A DNA stretch of 64,000 nt from Nocardia farcinica (GTDB taxonomy: Bacteria; Actinomycetota; Actinomycetes; Mycobacteriales; Mycobacteriaceae): contig NZ_LN868938.1 of NCBI RefSeq assembly GCF_001182745.1, positions 62,001 to 126,000 of the forward strand, given 5' to 3'. Both the position numbers and the translations under genes were made by a program. Positions 16,497-24,606 of this stretch are shown piece by piece; positions within the stretch are counted from its first letter, which is position 1, and the number at the start of each line of letters is the position of its first letter. The notes under the pieces are model-generated. The model did not search any database. It was not told the origin of the DNA and saw nothing but the letters and a program-made list of their open reading frames with translations.

Positions 16497-16979
16497 GTGC
16501 GGCTCGCCGATGGATCGCTCCTGCGTGCATGGCTGCCCGCCGTCGTGACGATGGCGGTGTTGGGCATGCACCACCTCGTCGGCGCCGCACTCGATTCGAC
16601 AGGGGCGGCGGATCATTCGCGGCACGCGGCCGTTCCCGCCGCGGCATCCGCCCCGGCGGACCTGCACGAGGTCACCGGATTCGCGCCGGACGGCCACCGT
16701 GCCGATGGGTCCGGTGGACCGGAGGTTGCCGCGGGACCGCGCGACGGCGCCCCCGGTGAACCGGCCCCCGGCGAACACGACGGCGGCCACGATCTGCTCC
16801 ACCTGTGCGCGGCGATCCTCACCGCGCTGGCCGGTCTCGCGCTGGTGCTGTTCGGCCTGGTCGGCCTGACCCGCGACGACGCGGTCGCCCGAGCTCGCCG
16901 GACCGCGCCGTCGGTGGCCCGGCCGCCACCGCGCCCGACCTCCCGGCGCCTGGCCGCATTGTGCGTGTTGCGGCTGTGA
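16497..16979 (+). CDS. Small His-rich membrane protein (DUF6153-like)
   Basis: A 160-residue protein starting at the GTG at 16497. It has one hydrophobic segment near the N-terminus (LPAVVTMAVLGMHHLVGAAL), a histidine-, acid- and proline-rich loop, and a second hydrophobic helix (LLHLCAAILTALAGLALVLF), ending LAALCVLRL. This resembles DUF6153-type proteins found beside DUF305 copper-binding lipoproteins. The DUF305 gene follows 83 bp downstream in the same direction, which suggests a shared metal-handling unit. No enzyme motif is visible. Confidence 0.65.
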   Translation: MRLADGSLLRAWLPAVVTMAVLGMHHLVGAALDSTGAADHSRHAAVPAAASAPADLHEVTGFAPDGHRADGSGGPEVAAGPRDGAPGEPAPGEHDGGHDLLHLCAAILTALAGLALVLFGLVGLTRDDAVARARRTAPSVARPPPRPTSRRLAALCVLRL

Positions 16980-17062
16980 TCGACGCCCGCCGGACCCGGC
17001 GTTCCGGGTCGCGGCGCGCTCTCACCTGCCACAAGCAATTCCTACTTCCAGGAGCACACACC

Positions 17063-17689
17063 ATGACCACTCGTACGACCCTGCGCGCTGCCATCCCCGC
17101 GGTCCTGGCCACCGCCGCCCTCCTCGCCGGCTGCGGCGACGACAGCGGCGACCACGACACGCACGCGACCACCGCGTCGTCCACGACGGCCGGCGCGACC
17201 ACCGGCGCGACCGGTGCGGCCGCGCACAACGACGCCGACGTGGCGTTCGCGCAGGAGATGATCCCGCATCACCGCCAGGCGGTGGAGATGGCCGCGCTGG
17301 TGCCCGAGCGCAGCACCGACCCGCGCGTGCGCGACCTGGCCGCCCGCATCCAGCAGGCGCAGGACCCCGAGATCGCCACCATGACCGGCTGGTTGCAGAG
17401 CTGGGGAGCGCCCGTCGACGGCGGCGGCCACGCCGGCATGGGGCACGGTGACATGTCGATGCCCGGCATGATGACCGACGAGCAGATGGCGCAGTTGCGG
17501 GCGGCCCGCGGCGCCGAGTTCGACCGGATGTGGTTGACGATGATGATCGCCCACCACGAGGGCGCGGTGCAGATGTCGCGCACCGAGCTCGCGCAGGGTG
17601 CCGACCCGGCCGCGAAGGCACTGGCTCAGCAGATCATCGACGGCCAGCAGGCCGAGATCGACCAGATGCGCGGCCTGCTGCAGGGCTGA
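17063..17689 (+). CDS. DUF305 lipoprotein, probable copper-binding
   Basis: A 208-residue secreted lipoprotein with the lipobox LLAGC within the first 25 residues and a Thr/Ala-rich linker. Two DUF305 repeats follow: [16 protein letters not shown] and [14 protein letters not shown]. The linker between them is rich in Met, His and Gly ([15 protein letters not shown]). This His/Met density is typical of periplasmic copper-binding proteins such as CopM. The ATG at 17063 follows AGGAG at a good distance. The DUF6153-like gene lies upstream and a decayed locus downstream. Confidence 0.88.
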   Translation: MTTRTTLRAAIPAVLATAALLAGCGDDSGDHDTHATTASSTTAGATTGATGAAAHNDADVAFAQEMIPHHRQAVEMAALVPERSTDPRVRDLAARIQQAQDPEIATMTGWLQSWGAPVDGGGHAGMGHGDMSMPGMMTDEQMAQLRAARGAEFDRMWLTMMIAHHEGAVQMSRTELAQGADPAAKALAQQIIDGQQAEIDQMRGLLQG

Positions 17690-17723
17690 CGGATGCGGCC
17701 CGGTTCCCCCGGCCGCGCGCCGG

Positions 17724-17906
17724 GGGAATCGGGCCGACCAGGGCGAGCCCGAATCCCAGGGTGCCGCTGCTGGATTCGACGATCCGGGCGCCGGCCGCGA
17801 GGTCGCCGCGGCTTTCGGCGCGGCGCACCATGTGCAGGGCGGCCCGGTCTTTCATGCGTCTGTTCGCTTCTGCGGAGGATGCGCGGAGCGGGATGGACAC
17901 CGGCAC
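17724..17906 (-). pseudogene. Fragment of a PLP-dependent cysteine synthase family gene
   Basis: About 60 codons read [20 protein letters not shown], then [20 protein letters not shown]. This matches the PLP-lysine region of cysteine-synthase-type enzymes, with KDRAA-M and the following [10 protein letters not shown] segment. Both ends dissolve into unrelated sequence, so no enzyme is encoded. It marks lost DNA between the DUF305 gene and the decayed secreted-peptide gene. Confidence 0.65.
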
Positions 17907-17937
17907 GGACCACGCGGTCCGGCCTGGCGCCTGCCCG

Positions 17938-18316
17938 TCAGCGCCGAGCGATACAGAGGTGGGTCAGGATTTCGCAGCCCCCGCGCACCGGCAGTGCGGT
18001 GGGCGGTCCGCGCGGTGTCGCGATCGCCGGCGACGGCGCCGGGGCCGGCTCGCTACCCGCGACCGGGACGGCCGCCGGTGTGCCCGTCGGAGCGGGCAGG
18101 CCGGCGGGGCGCGAGCGCCTTCTCCACGCAGTGCGCGGGGTGTGGCGCGCACGGGTGCGCGGCGGCATCGTCGAGCGAGTGGGCGGCGGTGTGCGCGGGG
18201 GAGGGGGTGGTCGAGGCGGGGTGGTGGTGGCTCGCGGCGGCGGCGCCGACGCATTCGGTGAGCAGTCCGGCCAGCAACACCAGGGTTGCCAGGAGCGGTA
18301 ATGCCAAGCGCCGCAA
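17938..18316 (-). pseudogene. Secreted His/Cys-rich small protein gene, probably frameshifted
   Basis: From the TTG at 18316 an 87-codon frame (to 18053) gives a signal peptide (RRLALPLLATLVLLAGLLTE) and a His/Ala/Pro-rich region with AAAHPCAPHPAHCVEKALAP. Codon quality then shifts to the next frame, which runs to 17938 and ends [14 protein letters not shown]. That short Cys-containing tail resembles the end of the protein at 16497-16979. I infer one original gene broken by an indel near 18060-18110. The 87-residue product could still be made. It faces the MarR gene divergently. Confidence 0.5.
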
Positions 18317-18372
18317 CGGATCGGTGAACCTTATTTTGGTGTCGACTCTAGCAACGAGATCCGGCCACTATT

Positions 18373-18392
18373 TACGGTACCCGCCTACCGTA
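18373..18392. promoter_or_regulatory. Perfect dyad in the divergent 18.3/18.49 kb promoter region
   Basis: TACGGTA (18373-18379) and TACCGTA (18386-18392) are exact inverted repeats separated by 6 bp, giving a 20-bp site suited to a dimeric repressor. It lies between the divergent secreted-peptide and MarR genes. Confidence 0.5.
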
Positions 18393-18418
18393 TGGCGCCG
18401 GGACCGAGGCGGCGTGAA

Positions 18419-18436
18419 CAATTAACGCATTAACTG
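18419..18436. promoter_or_regulatory. AT-rich dyad, candidate OhrR/MarR operator
   Basis: CAATTAA (18419-18425) and TTAACTG (18430-18436) form a dyad with 6 of 7 matching positions and a 4-bp spacer. It stands out as AT-rich in a GC-rich genome and sits 52 bp before the OhrR-like gene, consistent with autoregulation. Confidence 0.45.
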
Positions 18437-18488
18437 ATAGTGTCTAAACGAAAGGCCGCGCTGGGTGGCGGCGCTGGAAGGAGGCTCC

Positions 18489-18953
18489 GTGGAGATCGAT
18501 GACCCGCTGCGATTGGACCGGCAGGTGTGCTTCGCCCTCGCCGTCGCCAACCGCTCGGTGCTGGCGGTCTACCGCCCACTGCTCGAACCGCTCGGGCTCA
18601 CCCACCCGCAGTACCTGGTGATGCTGGCGCTGTGGGAGCGTGCCCCGATGTCGGTCAAGGCCATCGCCGAGGCCATCCAGCTCGACTCGCCCACGCTGTC
18701 CCCGCTGCTCAAGCGGCTGGAGGCGGCCGGGCTGATCACCAGGGAGCGCGACCCGCGCGACGAACGCAACCTCCAGGTGAACCTCACCGAAGCGGGCGCC
18801 GCGCTGCGTGCGAAGGCCGAGCGCATCCCGCCCGCCGTGGTGGAGAGCCTCGGCGTCACCATCGCCGACCTCGAGGAGCTGCGCGAGGTGCTCACCCGCG
18901 TCAACGAGGCGGCCCGCCGCTCGCTGTCCACCACCCGAGGAGTCTCCGCATGA
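18489..18953 (+). CDS. MarR-family regulator, OhrR-like with N-terminal cysteine
   Basis: A 154-residue winged-helix MarR protein. The N-terminus LDRQVCFALAVANR places Cys14 where OhrR proteins carry their peroxide-reactive cysteine, and LLEPLGLTHPQYLVMLALWE is the OhrR-type dimerisation/HTH entry. The wing follows at SPLLKRLEAAGLITRERDPR. It probably senses organic hydroperoxides or a related thiol oxidant. I chose the GTG at 18489 because GGAGGC precedes it. Its stop overlaps the next ATG (ATGA). No ohr gene is adjacent. Two dyads upstream may be operators. Confidence 0.85.
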   Translation: MEIDDPLRLDRQVCFALAVANRSVLAVYRPLLEPLGLTHPQYLVMLALWERAPMSVKAIAEAIQLDSPTLSPLLKRLEAAGLITRERDPRDERNLQVNLTEAGAALRAKAERIPPAVVESLGVTIADLEELREVLTRVNEAARRSLSTTRGVSA

Positions 18954-19318
18954 AACGCCCCAATCCCGTCCAGTGGATCGGCTACTCCCTCGGCCGCCGC
19001 CTACCCGACGATTTGCAGGACTGGGTCCGCCACGACCTCACCGGCAGGCACGCGGTCGCCCGGCACCTCATCCGCGGCCTCGTTCCCTTCACCCCGCTGT
19101 TCGCGGTGTTCCTGATGTTCCCCGGCGAGCTGTGGCTGCGCGGCTCGATGGTGCTGCTCGCCGTGCTGCTCGCGCTGTTCTACACCGCGGCCTTCATGCC
19201 GATGAACCGCGCGCACCGCCTGGCCAAACACGGACTACCCGCCGATCTGGAGAACCCCGAGCGCGCCCGCAGACGCGCGGCCGACCGCGCCCGCTACGCG
19301 GCGAAATACCCGCATTAG
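18950..19318 (+). CDS. DUF5313 membrane protein
   Basis: A 122-residue protein of a family found mainly in mycolic-acid actinobacteria. After KRPNPVQWIGYSLGRRLPDD and an amphipathic stretch come two hydrophobic segments (LVPFTPLFAVFLMFPGELWL and MVLLAVLLALFYTAAFMP), then a basic C-terminus (RARRRAADRARYAAKYPH). The start overlaps the MarR stop by 4 bp (ATGA), so translation is coupled and the MarR protein is its likely regulator. No function is established. Confidence 0.82.
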   Translation: MKRPNPVQWIGYSLGRRLPDDLQDWVRHDLTGRHAVARHLIRGLVPFTPLFAVFLMFPGELWLRGSMVLLAVLLALFYTAAFMPMNRAHRLAKHGLPADLENPERARRRAADRARYAAKYPH

Positions 19319-19327
19319 CCCAGGTAC

Positions 19328-19612
19328 TCAGTAGTCGTACCCGTCGTCGCGGTCGGCGCCCAGCCGCTGCAGATGCACGCGGCGGTTGAGCCGGATCAGC
19401 GGCCGGGCCAGGAAGTACAGCGAGCCGATCAGGAACAGGCAGCGCCCGGCCACCACGGTGGCGTCGAAGAACTGCAGGATGCTGCCGGCGGTGAAGAAGA
19501 CGGCGATGAGCACGTCGTTGGCGATGGAGATGCTCTCGTAGCGGTTGTTGACGACGATCTGCTGCCGGCCCACCGGCAGGCGCAGGGCCGGTTCGGAGTG
19601 GGTGTCGGTCAT
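19328..19612 (-). CDS. YrhK-domain membrane protein
   Basis: A 94-residue protein with the YrhK pattern NNRYESISIANDVLIAVFF, then TAGSILQFFDATVVAGRCLF and LIGSLYFLARPLIRL. It probably has two transmembrane helices, and the acidic C-terminus ends DRDDGYDY. The start at 19612 (MTDTHSEPALRLPVGRQQI) is the first in frame after a hairpin. It lies downstream of the oxidoreductase gene on the same strand but is separated from it by a stem-loop. Function unknown. Confidence 0.75.
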   Translation of the reverse strand: MTDTHSEPALRLPVGRQQIVVNNRYESISIANDVLIAVFFTAGSILQFFDATVVAGRCLFLIGSLYFLARPLIRLNRRVHLQRLGADRDDGYDY

Positions 19613-19650
19613 ATCCCGGCGCCTACCCGGTCGGGCCCGGCTCATAACAC

Positions 19651-19694
19651 CGCGGTGGGCGGTGGGCCGAGAAGCTCCGCTCGAGCCCACCGCG
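19651..19694 (-). terminator. Stem-loop after the imine-reductase-like gene
   Basis: CGCGGTGGGC (19651-19660) pairs with GCCCACCGCG (19685-19694), with a 24-nt loop that can fold further. It lies directly after the stop of the gene at 19707, on the minus strand. Confidence 0.5.
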
Positions 19695-19706
19695 TCGGCG
19701 GCGGAC

Positions 19707-20576
19707 TCAGCGCAGTTCCTCCACGGTGCGCTCGAACGCCAGCGCACCGTGTCCGTCGGCCACCTGCCGATCGATGAGGGTCTTGATCGGCGCGACGATG
19801 TCGAGCGCGACACCGGCGTCCCGGCTGGCCCGCACGATCGCGTCGAAGGCGGCCTTCTGGAAATCGAGATGCTGCACGTCGGTGGTGTAGTCGCCACCGT
19901 CGATCACCGCGCCGTACCGGGGCAGCAGTTGCGCCATTGCGGTGAGCCACGCGCCGGCGCGCCCGGCGAAGTCGGTCGCGGAGATGCCCGCCGACCCGAC
20001 CAGCGCCGCGCCGTGGAAGAACCCGCCGTACATCGCGTACATGGCGGAGAGCAACGCGAAGTCGACCAGTGCGGCGAGCCCGGCGTCCGCGCCGAAATAG
20101 TCGGCGCGGCCGAGTAGTTCGAGTGCGGTCCGGTGGCGGTCGAACACCGCGCGGGAGCCGCTGTAGAGGATCGAGGAGCCCTCGGTGCCGATCATCTCGG
20201 GCACGGCCATGATGCCGCCGTCGAGGTATTCGATGCCGTGGCTCTCGGCCCACGCGGCCAGGTCGCGCGATTCCGCGGGCGCGGTGCTGGTGAGGTTGAG
20301 CACCTGCCGTCCGGCCAGCTCGGCGGCGAGCGGATCGAGCACGGTGTGGACGGAGGCGTGATCTCTGAGCACGACCACGACGAGTTCGCCCGCCCGCACG
20401 GCCGCGGGCGCGTCGGGCGCGCGGCGCACGCCGGCGGCGACGAGGTCGGCGTCCTTGCCGGGGGAGCGATTCCACACCGTGGTGGGGTGACCGCCCTTGT
20501 GCAGCGCGGCGGCGAGCGCACGGCCCATCGGACCGAGGCCGAGGACTGTCACGGGGGTGGATCGGGTGTCCGCCAT
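19707..20576 (-). CDS. NAD(P)-dependent oxidoreductase, imine-reductase / beta-hydroxyacid dehydrogenase type
   Basis: A 289-residue two-domain dehydrogenase. The Rossmann motif VTVLGLGPMGRALAAAL opens the protein and WNRSPGKDADL follows the second strand, with R and S in the NADPH-preferring position. The C-terminal helical domain fits the reductive-aminase/imine-reductase subfamily (FALLSAMYAMYGGFFHGAAL) and lacks the usual catalytic lysine region of 3-hydroxyisobutyrate dehydrogenase. It likely reduces an imine or a keto-type substrate. It diverges from an HxlR regulator with a dyad in the 130-bp gap. Confidence 0.85.
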   Translation of the reverse strand: MADTRSTPVTVLGLGPMGRALAAALHKGGHPTTVWNRSPGKDADLVAAGVRRAPDAPAAVRAGELVVVVLRDHASVHTVLDPLAAELAGRQVLNLTSTAPAESRDLAAWAESHGIEYLDGGIMAVPEMIGTEGSSILYSGSRAVFDRHRTALELLGRADYFGADAGLAALVDFALLSAMYAMYGGFFHGAALVGSAGISATDFAGRAGAWLTAMAQLLPRYGAVIDGGDYTTDVQHLDFQKAAFDAIVRASRDAGVALDIVAPIKTLIDRQVADGHGALAFERTVEELR

Positions 20577-20651
20577 GGCGGTGGTTCTCCTTGTTCGCAG
20601 GGGCTGGTGCGGCGCCGGACTCCACCCTCACCCGATACGGTGGAACCGGCA

Positions 20652-20676
20652 AGTACCTACTATTCGGTGGGGTACT
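20652..20676. promoter_or_regulatory. Inverted repeat, candidate HxlR operator
   Basis: AGTACC (20652-20657) and GGTACT (20671-20676) are exact inverted repeats with a 13-bp spacer. The site lies between the divergent oxidoreductase and HxlR genes, 31 bp before the HxlR start. GTAC-type dyads are common for HxlR regulators. Confidence 0.5.
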
Positions 20677-20706
20677 CACCCACGGGTGTGTGAGGAGGTG
20701 GGAGGC

Positions 20707-21081
20707 ATGGGCGAGAAGAGATTCGGCCCGTACTTCTGCGGCATCGACGCCGCGATGGACGTCGTCAGCGGCAAATGGAAGGGCCTGATCCTCTGGGAGC
20801 TGGAGAACCACGGTGTGCGCCGGTTCGGCGAGCTGCGCCGCGGCCTGCCCGGCATCTCCGAGAAGATGCTCATCCAGCAACTGCGCGAGCTCGAGGAGGA
20901 CGGGATCGTCGACCGCCAGGCCCATCCCGAGGTGCCGCCGCGGGTGGAGTACCGGCTCACCGAGCTGGGCCGGTCGCTGAACCGTGCGCTCGAACCGCTG
21001 GCGACCTGGGGCCGCGACCGGATCGAGCGCATCGGCGCCCAGCGGGTGCAGCCGCCGCGGGAGGACCTCGCGGCGGGCTGA
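20707..21081 (+). CDS. HxlR-family regulator
   Basis: A 124-residue winged-helix HxlR protein: DVVSGKWKGLILWELENHGV, FGELRRGLPGISEKMLIQQL, then RELEEDGIVDRQAHPEVPPR and VEYRLTELGRSLNRAL. One cysteine lies early (YFCGID), a position used for thiol sensing in some relatives. The ATG at 20707 follows AGGAGG by 8 bp. It is divergent from the oxidoreductase gene and most likely controls it. Confidence 0.9.
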   Translation: MGEKRFGPYFCGIDAAMDVVSGKWKGLILWELENHGVRRFGELRRGLPGISEKMLIQQLRELEEDGIVDRQAHPEVPPRVEYRLTELGRSLNRALEPLATWGRDRIERIGAQRVQPPREDLAAG

Positions 21082-21088
21082 TCGTCCG

Positions 21089-23236
21089 TCAGCGGGTGGC
21101 CGATGACACGTGCTCGTCGTCGGCGAACGGTGCGCCGCCGCGGTCGGCCCCGTGCCCGGTGCCCGCCCGGCGCAGCTGCCAGTCCGCGGGCAGGCCGGTC
21201 ACCTCGGCCGAGTTCGTGTGCGCGGTGATGTGCACGGTCGCGCTCCCCAGCCGCAGATCGCCGATGCGCACCGTGCCCCAGTCGTGCGGCAGGCTCGGAT
21301 GCAGGACCAGGGTCCGGCGCGGCACGTCCGGCTGCAGGCCGAGCCAGGAGCGCAGCAACAACAGCGGCGCGGCCGCCGCGACGGCGTGCGGTGCGCACGA
21401 CGCCGGATGCGGGACGGGCGTGGGGAATTCGGTGCGGTCGAAGCCGCAGAACAGCTCCGGCAGCCGTCCGTCGAAGAACCCGGCCGCGTCCAGCAGACCC
21501 GCGGTCAGTGTCTCGGCCAGTGCCTTGGCGCCGGGCACCTGCCGGTAGCGCAGCAGCCCGGCGACGGCGATGGCGGTGTCGTGCGGCCACACCGCACCGT
21601 TGTGATGGCTCATCGGGTTGTAGGCCGCCATGTCGGCGCCGAGGGTGCGCAGCCCGAAGCCGTTGGTCATCGACCGGCGGGCCAGCGATTCGACCAGTTC
21701 GGCGGCACGTGCGTCGGCCACGATGCCTGTCCACAGGCAGTGGGCGGGATTGCTGGTCAGCGCGTCGATGTGGTTCTTGTGTCCGTCCAGGCCGAGCGCG
21801 TAGTGGCCGCGCTCGGATATCCAGAACGCGGCGTCGAAGCGCTTTTTGCGATCGGCCGCGCGCGCCCGCATCCGCTCGGCGGTGCGGATGTCGCCGAACG
21901 CCTCGGCGAGTTCGGCGCGGGCCAGTTCGGCCGCGTAGGCATAGCCCTGCACCTCGGCCAGCGCGATCGGCGGATCGGCGCGGTGCCCGTGCGCGTCGTT
22001 GATGCAGTCGCAGCTGTCCTTCCAGCTCTGGTGGATCCGCCCGCGATCGGTGTGGCGGCGGTACTCGACGAAGCCGTCGCCGTCGAGATCGCCGTACCCG
22101 TCGATCCAGGCCAGGGCGGCGTCGGCGGCGGGCAGCAAACGCCGCACCTCGCCCGGGTCCGCACCCCAGCGCAGGGCTTCGCCGAGCAGCATGACGAACA
22201 GCGGCGTGGTGTCCACCGAGCCGTAACAGGCCCCCGCCCGGTCCGGTTCGCCGGGCCCGTGGAAGGCCCGGATGATGCGACCCGGCTCCTCCTCGGTGTG
22301 CGGATTACAGGTGGTGCCCTGGGTGGCGGCGAGCGTGCGCAATGTGGTGAGCGCGAGTTCGGGATCGAGCGGCAACGTCATCCACGCGCTGAGCATGCTG
22401 TCGCGGCCCGACAGCGACATCGACCACGGTGCGCCCGCGGCCAGGTAGGCGGGCCGGCCGTCGCCGTGCCGGACGGCCAGGGTGGCCAGGTCGGTCTCGG
22501 TGTGGGCGAGCACCCGCGCGAACTCGCGGGCGGTGGCGTGCACCCGGGTCGGGGTGGCGCGCCAGCTGGTGTTCGGTTCGTCCGGCTCACGCGGCGCCTC
22601 GGTACCGACCACCGGGGATCGCCGGTGCCGGTGCACCGGCTGGACGAACACCGTCGCCTGCCACCGGTCGTGAGCGGGAACCACGGCGTGCCAGCGGAAC
22701 AGGCCCGGCGTGACGGCGGGCTCGCCGTCGGCGATCACCGCGACGCCGTGGCCTGCGTCGCTGTCGTCGGTGAACAGCATTTCCTCGCCGCTGATCACGA
22801 CGTCGGCGCCGCCCGCGCCCGGCCTGCCGTGCTTGACGTCGGTCAGGTCCGCGAAATCGGCGTCCACGTCGAGTGTCAGGGTCAGCGCGGTGTCCTCGTG
22901 GCCGAGATTGCGCACGGTGATGGTCTCGGTGAGACCGTGCCCCAGCATGCGGTGGCGCTCGAGCAGCACGGTGGATTCCGGCCCCGAATGCGGTGCCACC
23001 CGCAGCAGGAAGCGGGTCTGGCCGGGACAGACGTTGTCGAAGGCCACCTGCTCCACACCCCGGCCCTCCACGGTCAACTCCCACTGCGAGAGCACCCGCG
23101 CGCCGCGGTAGAAGAGCCCCTGGGTGGCGCCACGCTGGATGTCACCGCGCCGGTCGCTCACGCAGAGCGATCCCGAATCCGCCTCGACCGCACAGACATT
23201 CGCCGTGCCGGCCAGCGGCCGCAGTGGCGCGGTCAT
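21089..23236 (-). CDS. Amylo-alpha-1,6-glucosidase / glycogen-debranching-type protein
   Basis: A 715-residue protein. An N-terminal GDE_N_bis-type beta domain (about 1-300) begins MTAPLRPLAGTANVCAVEAD, with RRGDIQRGATQGLFYRGARV. A C-terminal (alpha/alpha)6 domain contains WSMSLSGRDSMLSAWM, GRIHQSWKDSCDCINDAHG and YNPMSHHNGAVWPHDTAIA, which hold the acidic residues expected in GH63/GH133-like enzymes. It probably trims alpha-glucan or a related storage sugar in the cytoplasm. The ATG overlaps the glycosyltransferase stop (TGATG), so the two are translated together. Confidence 0.88.
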   Translation of the reverse strand: MTAPLRPLAGTANVCAVEADSGSLCVSDRRGDIQRGATQGLFYRGARVLSQWELTVEGRGVEQVAFDNVCPGQTRFLLRVAPHSGPESTVLLERHRMLGHGLTETITVRNLGHEDTALTLTLDVDADFADLTDVKHGRPGAGGADVVISGEEMLFTDDSDAGHGVAVIADGEPAVTPGLFRWHAVVPAHDRWQATVFVQPVHRHRRSPVVGTEAPREPDEPNTSWRATPTRVHATAREFARVLAHTETDLATLAVRHGDGRPAYLAAGAPWSMSLSGRDSMLSAWMTLPLDPELALTTLRTLAATQGTTCNPHTEEEPGRIIRAFHGPGEPDRAGACYGSVDTTPLFVMLLGEALRWGADPGEVRRLLPAADAALAWIDGYGDLDGDGFVEYRRHTDRGRIHQSWKDSCDCINDAHGHRADPPIALAEVQGYAYAAELARAELAEAFGDIRTAERMRARAADRKKRFDAAFWISERGHYALGLDGHKNHIDALTSNPAHCLWTGIVADARAAELVESLARRSMTNGFGLRTLGADMAAYNPMSHHNGAVWPHDTAIAVAGLLRYRQVPGAKALAETLTAGLLDAAGFFDGRLPELFCGFDRTEFPTPVPHPASCAPHAVAAAAPLLLLRSWLGLQPDVPRRTLVLHPSLPHDWGTVRIGDLRLGSATVHITAHTNSAEVTGLPADWQLRRAGTGHGADRGGAPFADDEHVSSATR

Positions 23237-24408
23237 CACCGCACCGCCGATCCGACGAGGGCGGGCGCGGACGCGGGCAGCGGCGCGGTCGCGACGGTCT
23301 CGCGATAGACGGCCTCGTACCCGGCGGCCAGCCGGTCGACGCTGAACAGCCGCTCCACCCGCGCCCGGCACTTGCGCGGATCGAGAGCGGCGCTGCGCCG
23401 CACCGCATCCGGCAGCTCCGCGGGGGTCTCGCAGACCCAGCCGGTCACCCCGTGTTCGACCACCTCGGCCACCGCGCCGCCGCGCAGCGCGACCACCGGT
23501 GTGCCGCAGGCCATCGCCTCGATCATCACCATCCCGAACGGTTCCTCCCACCGGATCGGGAACAGCAGGCAGCGGGCGCCGGCGAGCAGCTGCCGCTTCT
23601 GCGTCGAATCCGCTTCCCCGAACACCACGTCCCGGTCGCCGAGCAGCGGCCGGACACAGTCCTCGAAGAACTCCTTCTCGATCGGTTCGATGCACTTGGC
23701 GGCCAGGATCAGCGGCACGCCCGCCTCGTGCGCGGCGCGAAGCGCGAGATCGGCGCCCTTGCAGGGGGAGTAGCGGCCGAGGAACAGCGCGTAGGGCTCC
23801 TTCTCGGTGCGCAACGGCCAGCGCTGGGGGACGACGGCGTTGTGGACCCGGCCCACCCAGTTGAGCCCGGGCGCCAGGGCGCGCTGGCGGTCGCTGATCG
23901 CCACCAGTCCCGCGCTCGCCCCGATGCGGCGGTAGTACTCGCCGAACTCGCCGTCCACCGCGCCGTGCACCGTGAGGACCGTGGGGATACCCAGCCGGCG
24001 GTAGGTGGGCGCGTTGAGCACCCCGGCGAAGGTGTGGTCGTGCACGACGTCGATCGGGCCCGTCGCCGCCAGTTCCTCGATCGCCTGCCGCACCCGGAGC
24101 GCGTGCACCACCTCGGGAAACGCTTCGCCCAGCTGTTCGGCCGCGCCGTGCGTGGCGACGGCGACGAAATCCGCGGCGGTGCCCGGCTCGCCGACACCGA
24201 TCAGGGTGACCCGGTGACCGCGCGCGACGAGCGCGTCGGCCAGCTGCGCCACCACCTCCTCCACGCCGCCGTAGCCGGTCGGCGGCACCTGGAAGTAGGG
24301 CGGGGCGACGAGCACGATGTGCAGTCCGCCGCGCGGGCGCAGCAGACCGACGACGTCGCCGCCGTCGTGCGGGAGAGAACCAGAGCTCGAACCTGACCGA
24401 ACGCCCAC
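23236..24408 (-). CDS. GT4-family glycosyltransferase
   Basis: A 390-residue GT-B glycosyltransferase. The N-terminal domain opens with HIVLVAPPYFQVPPTGYGGV. The C-terminal GT4 domain has ALFLGRYSPCKGADLALRAA and the donor-binding PIRWEEPFGMVMIEAMACGT. The GTG at 24408 is chosen over an overlapping out-of-frame ATG because AGGAGG lies 7 bp upstream and the frame matches. It is the first gene of a two-gene operon with the debranching-type enzyme, suggesting glucan or compatible-solute metabolism. A GTTT-N15-GGGTAG promoter lies upstream. Confidence 0.88.
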   Translation of the reverse strand: MGVRSGSSSGSLPHDGGDVVGLLRPRGGLHIVLVAPPYFQVPPTGYGGVEEVVAQLADALVARGHRVTLIGVGEPGTAADFVAVATHGAAEQLGEAFPEVVHALRVRQAIEELAATGPIDVVHDHTFAGVLNAPTYRRLGIPTVLTVHGAVDGEFGEYYRRIGASAGLVAISDRQRALAPGLNWVGRVHNAVVPQRWPLRTEKEPYALFLGRYSPCKGADLALRAAHEAGVPLILAAKCIEPIEKEFFEDCVRPLLGDRDVVFGEADSTQKRQLLAGARCLLFPIRWEEPFGMVMIEAMACGTPVVALRGGAVAEVVEHGVTGWVCETPAELPDAVRRSAALDPRKCRARVERLFSVDRLAAGYEAVYRETVATAPLPASAPALVGSAVR

Positions 24409-24531
24409 GACTCATCCTCCTGAATAGGGGTGGTGCCACGTCCTGCGGAAACAAGTCGAACCGGGGAAACACGTCGAACGAGCGGCCCGTGGGAACAACC
24501 GAACACGGGCCGGGTGGCTACTGCACAGCAA

Positions 24532-24556
24532 CTACCCTGCGCCGCACTGATCAAAC
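24532..24556 (-). promoter_or_regulatory. SigF-type promoter of the GT4-debranching operon
   Basis: On the minus strand GTTT (24556-24553) and GGGTAG (24537-24532) are separated by 15 bp, close to the SigF/SigB-group consensus GTTT-N15-17-GGGTAT. It lies about 125 bp upstream of the GTG at 24408, directly downstream of the sigF-like gene. Confidence 0.55.
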
Positions 24557-24606
24557 CGCAGCGGAGACCGGTTGCAAACTCTCGCGCCCGGGGTGTCGTG
24601 GGGTTC

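Noticed and set aside
21110..23308. Frame antisense to the debranching enzyme
   Set aside because: Arg/Gly/Val-rich shadow without a family match.
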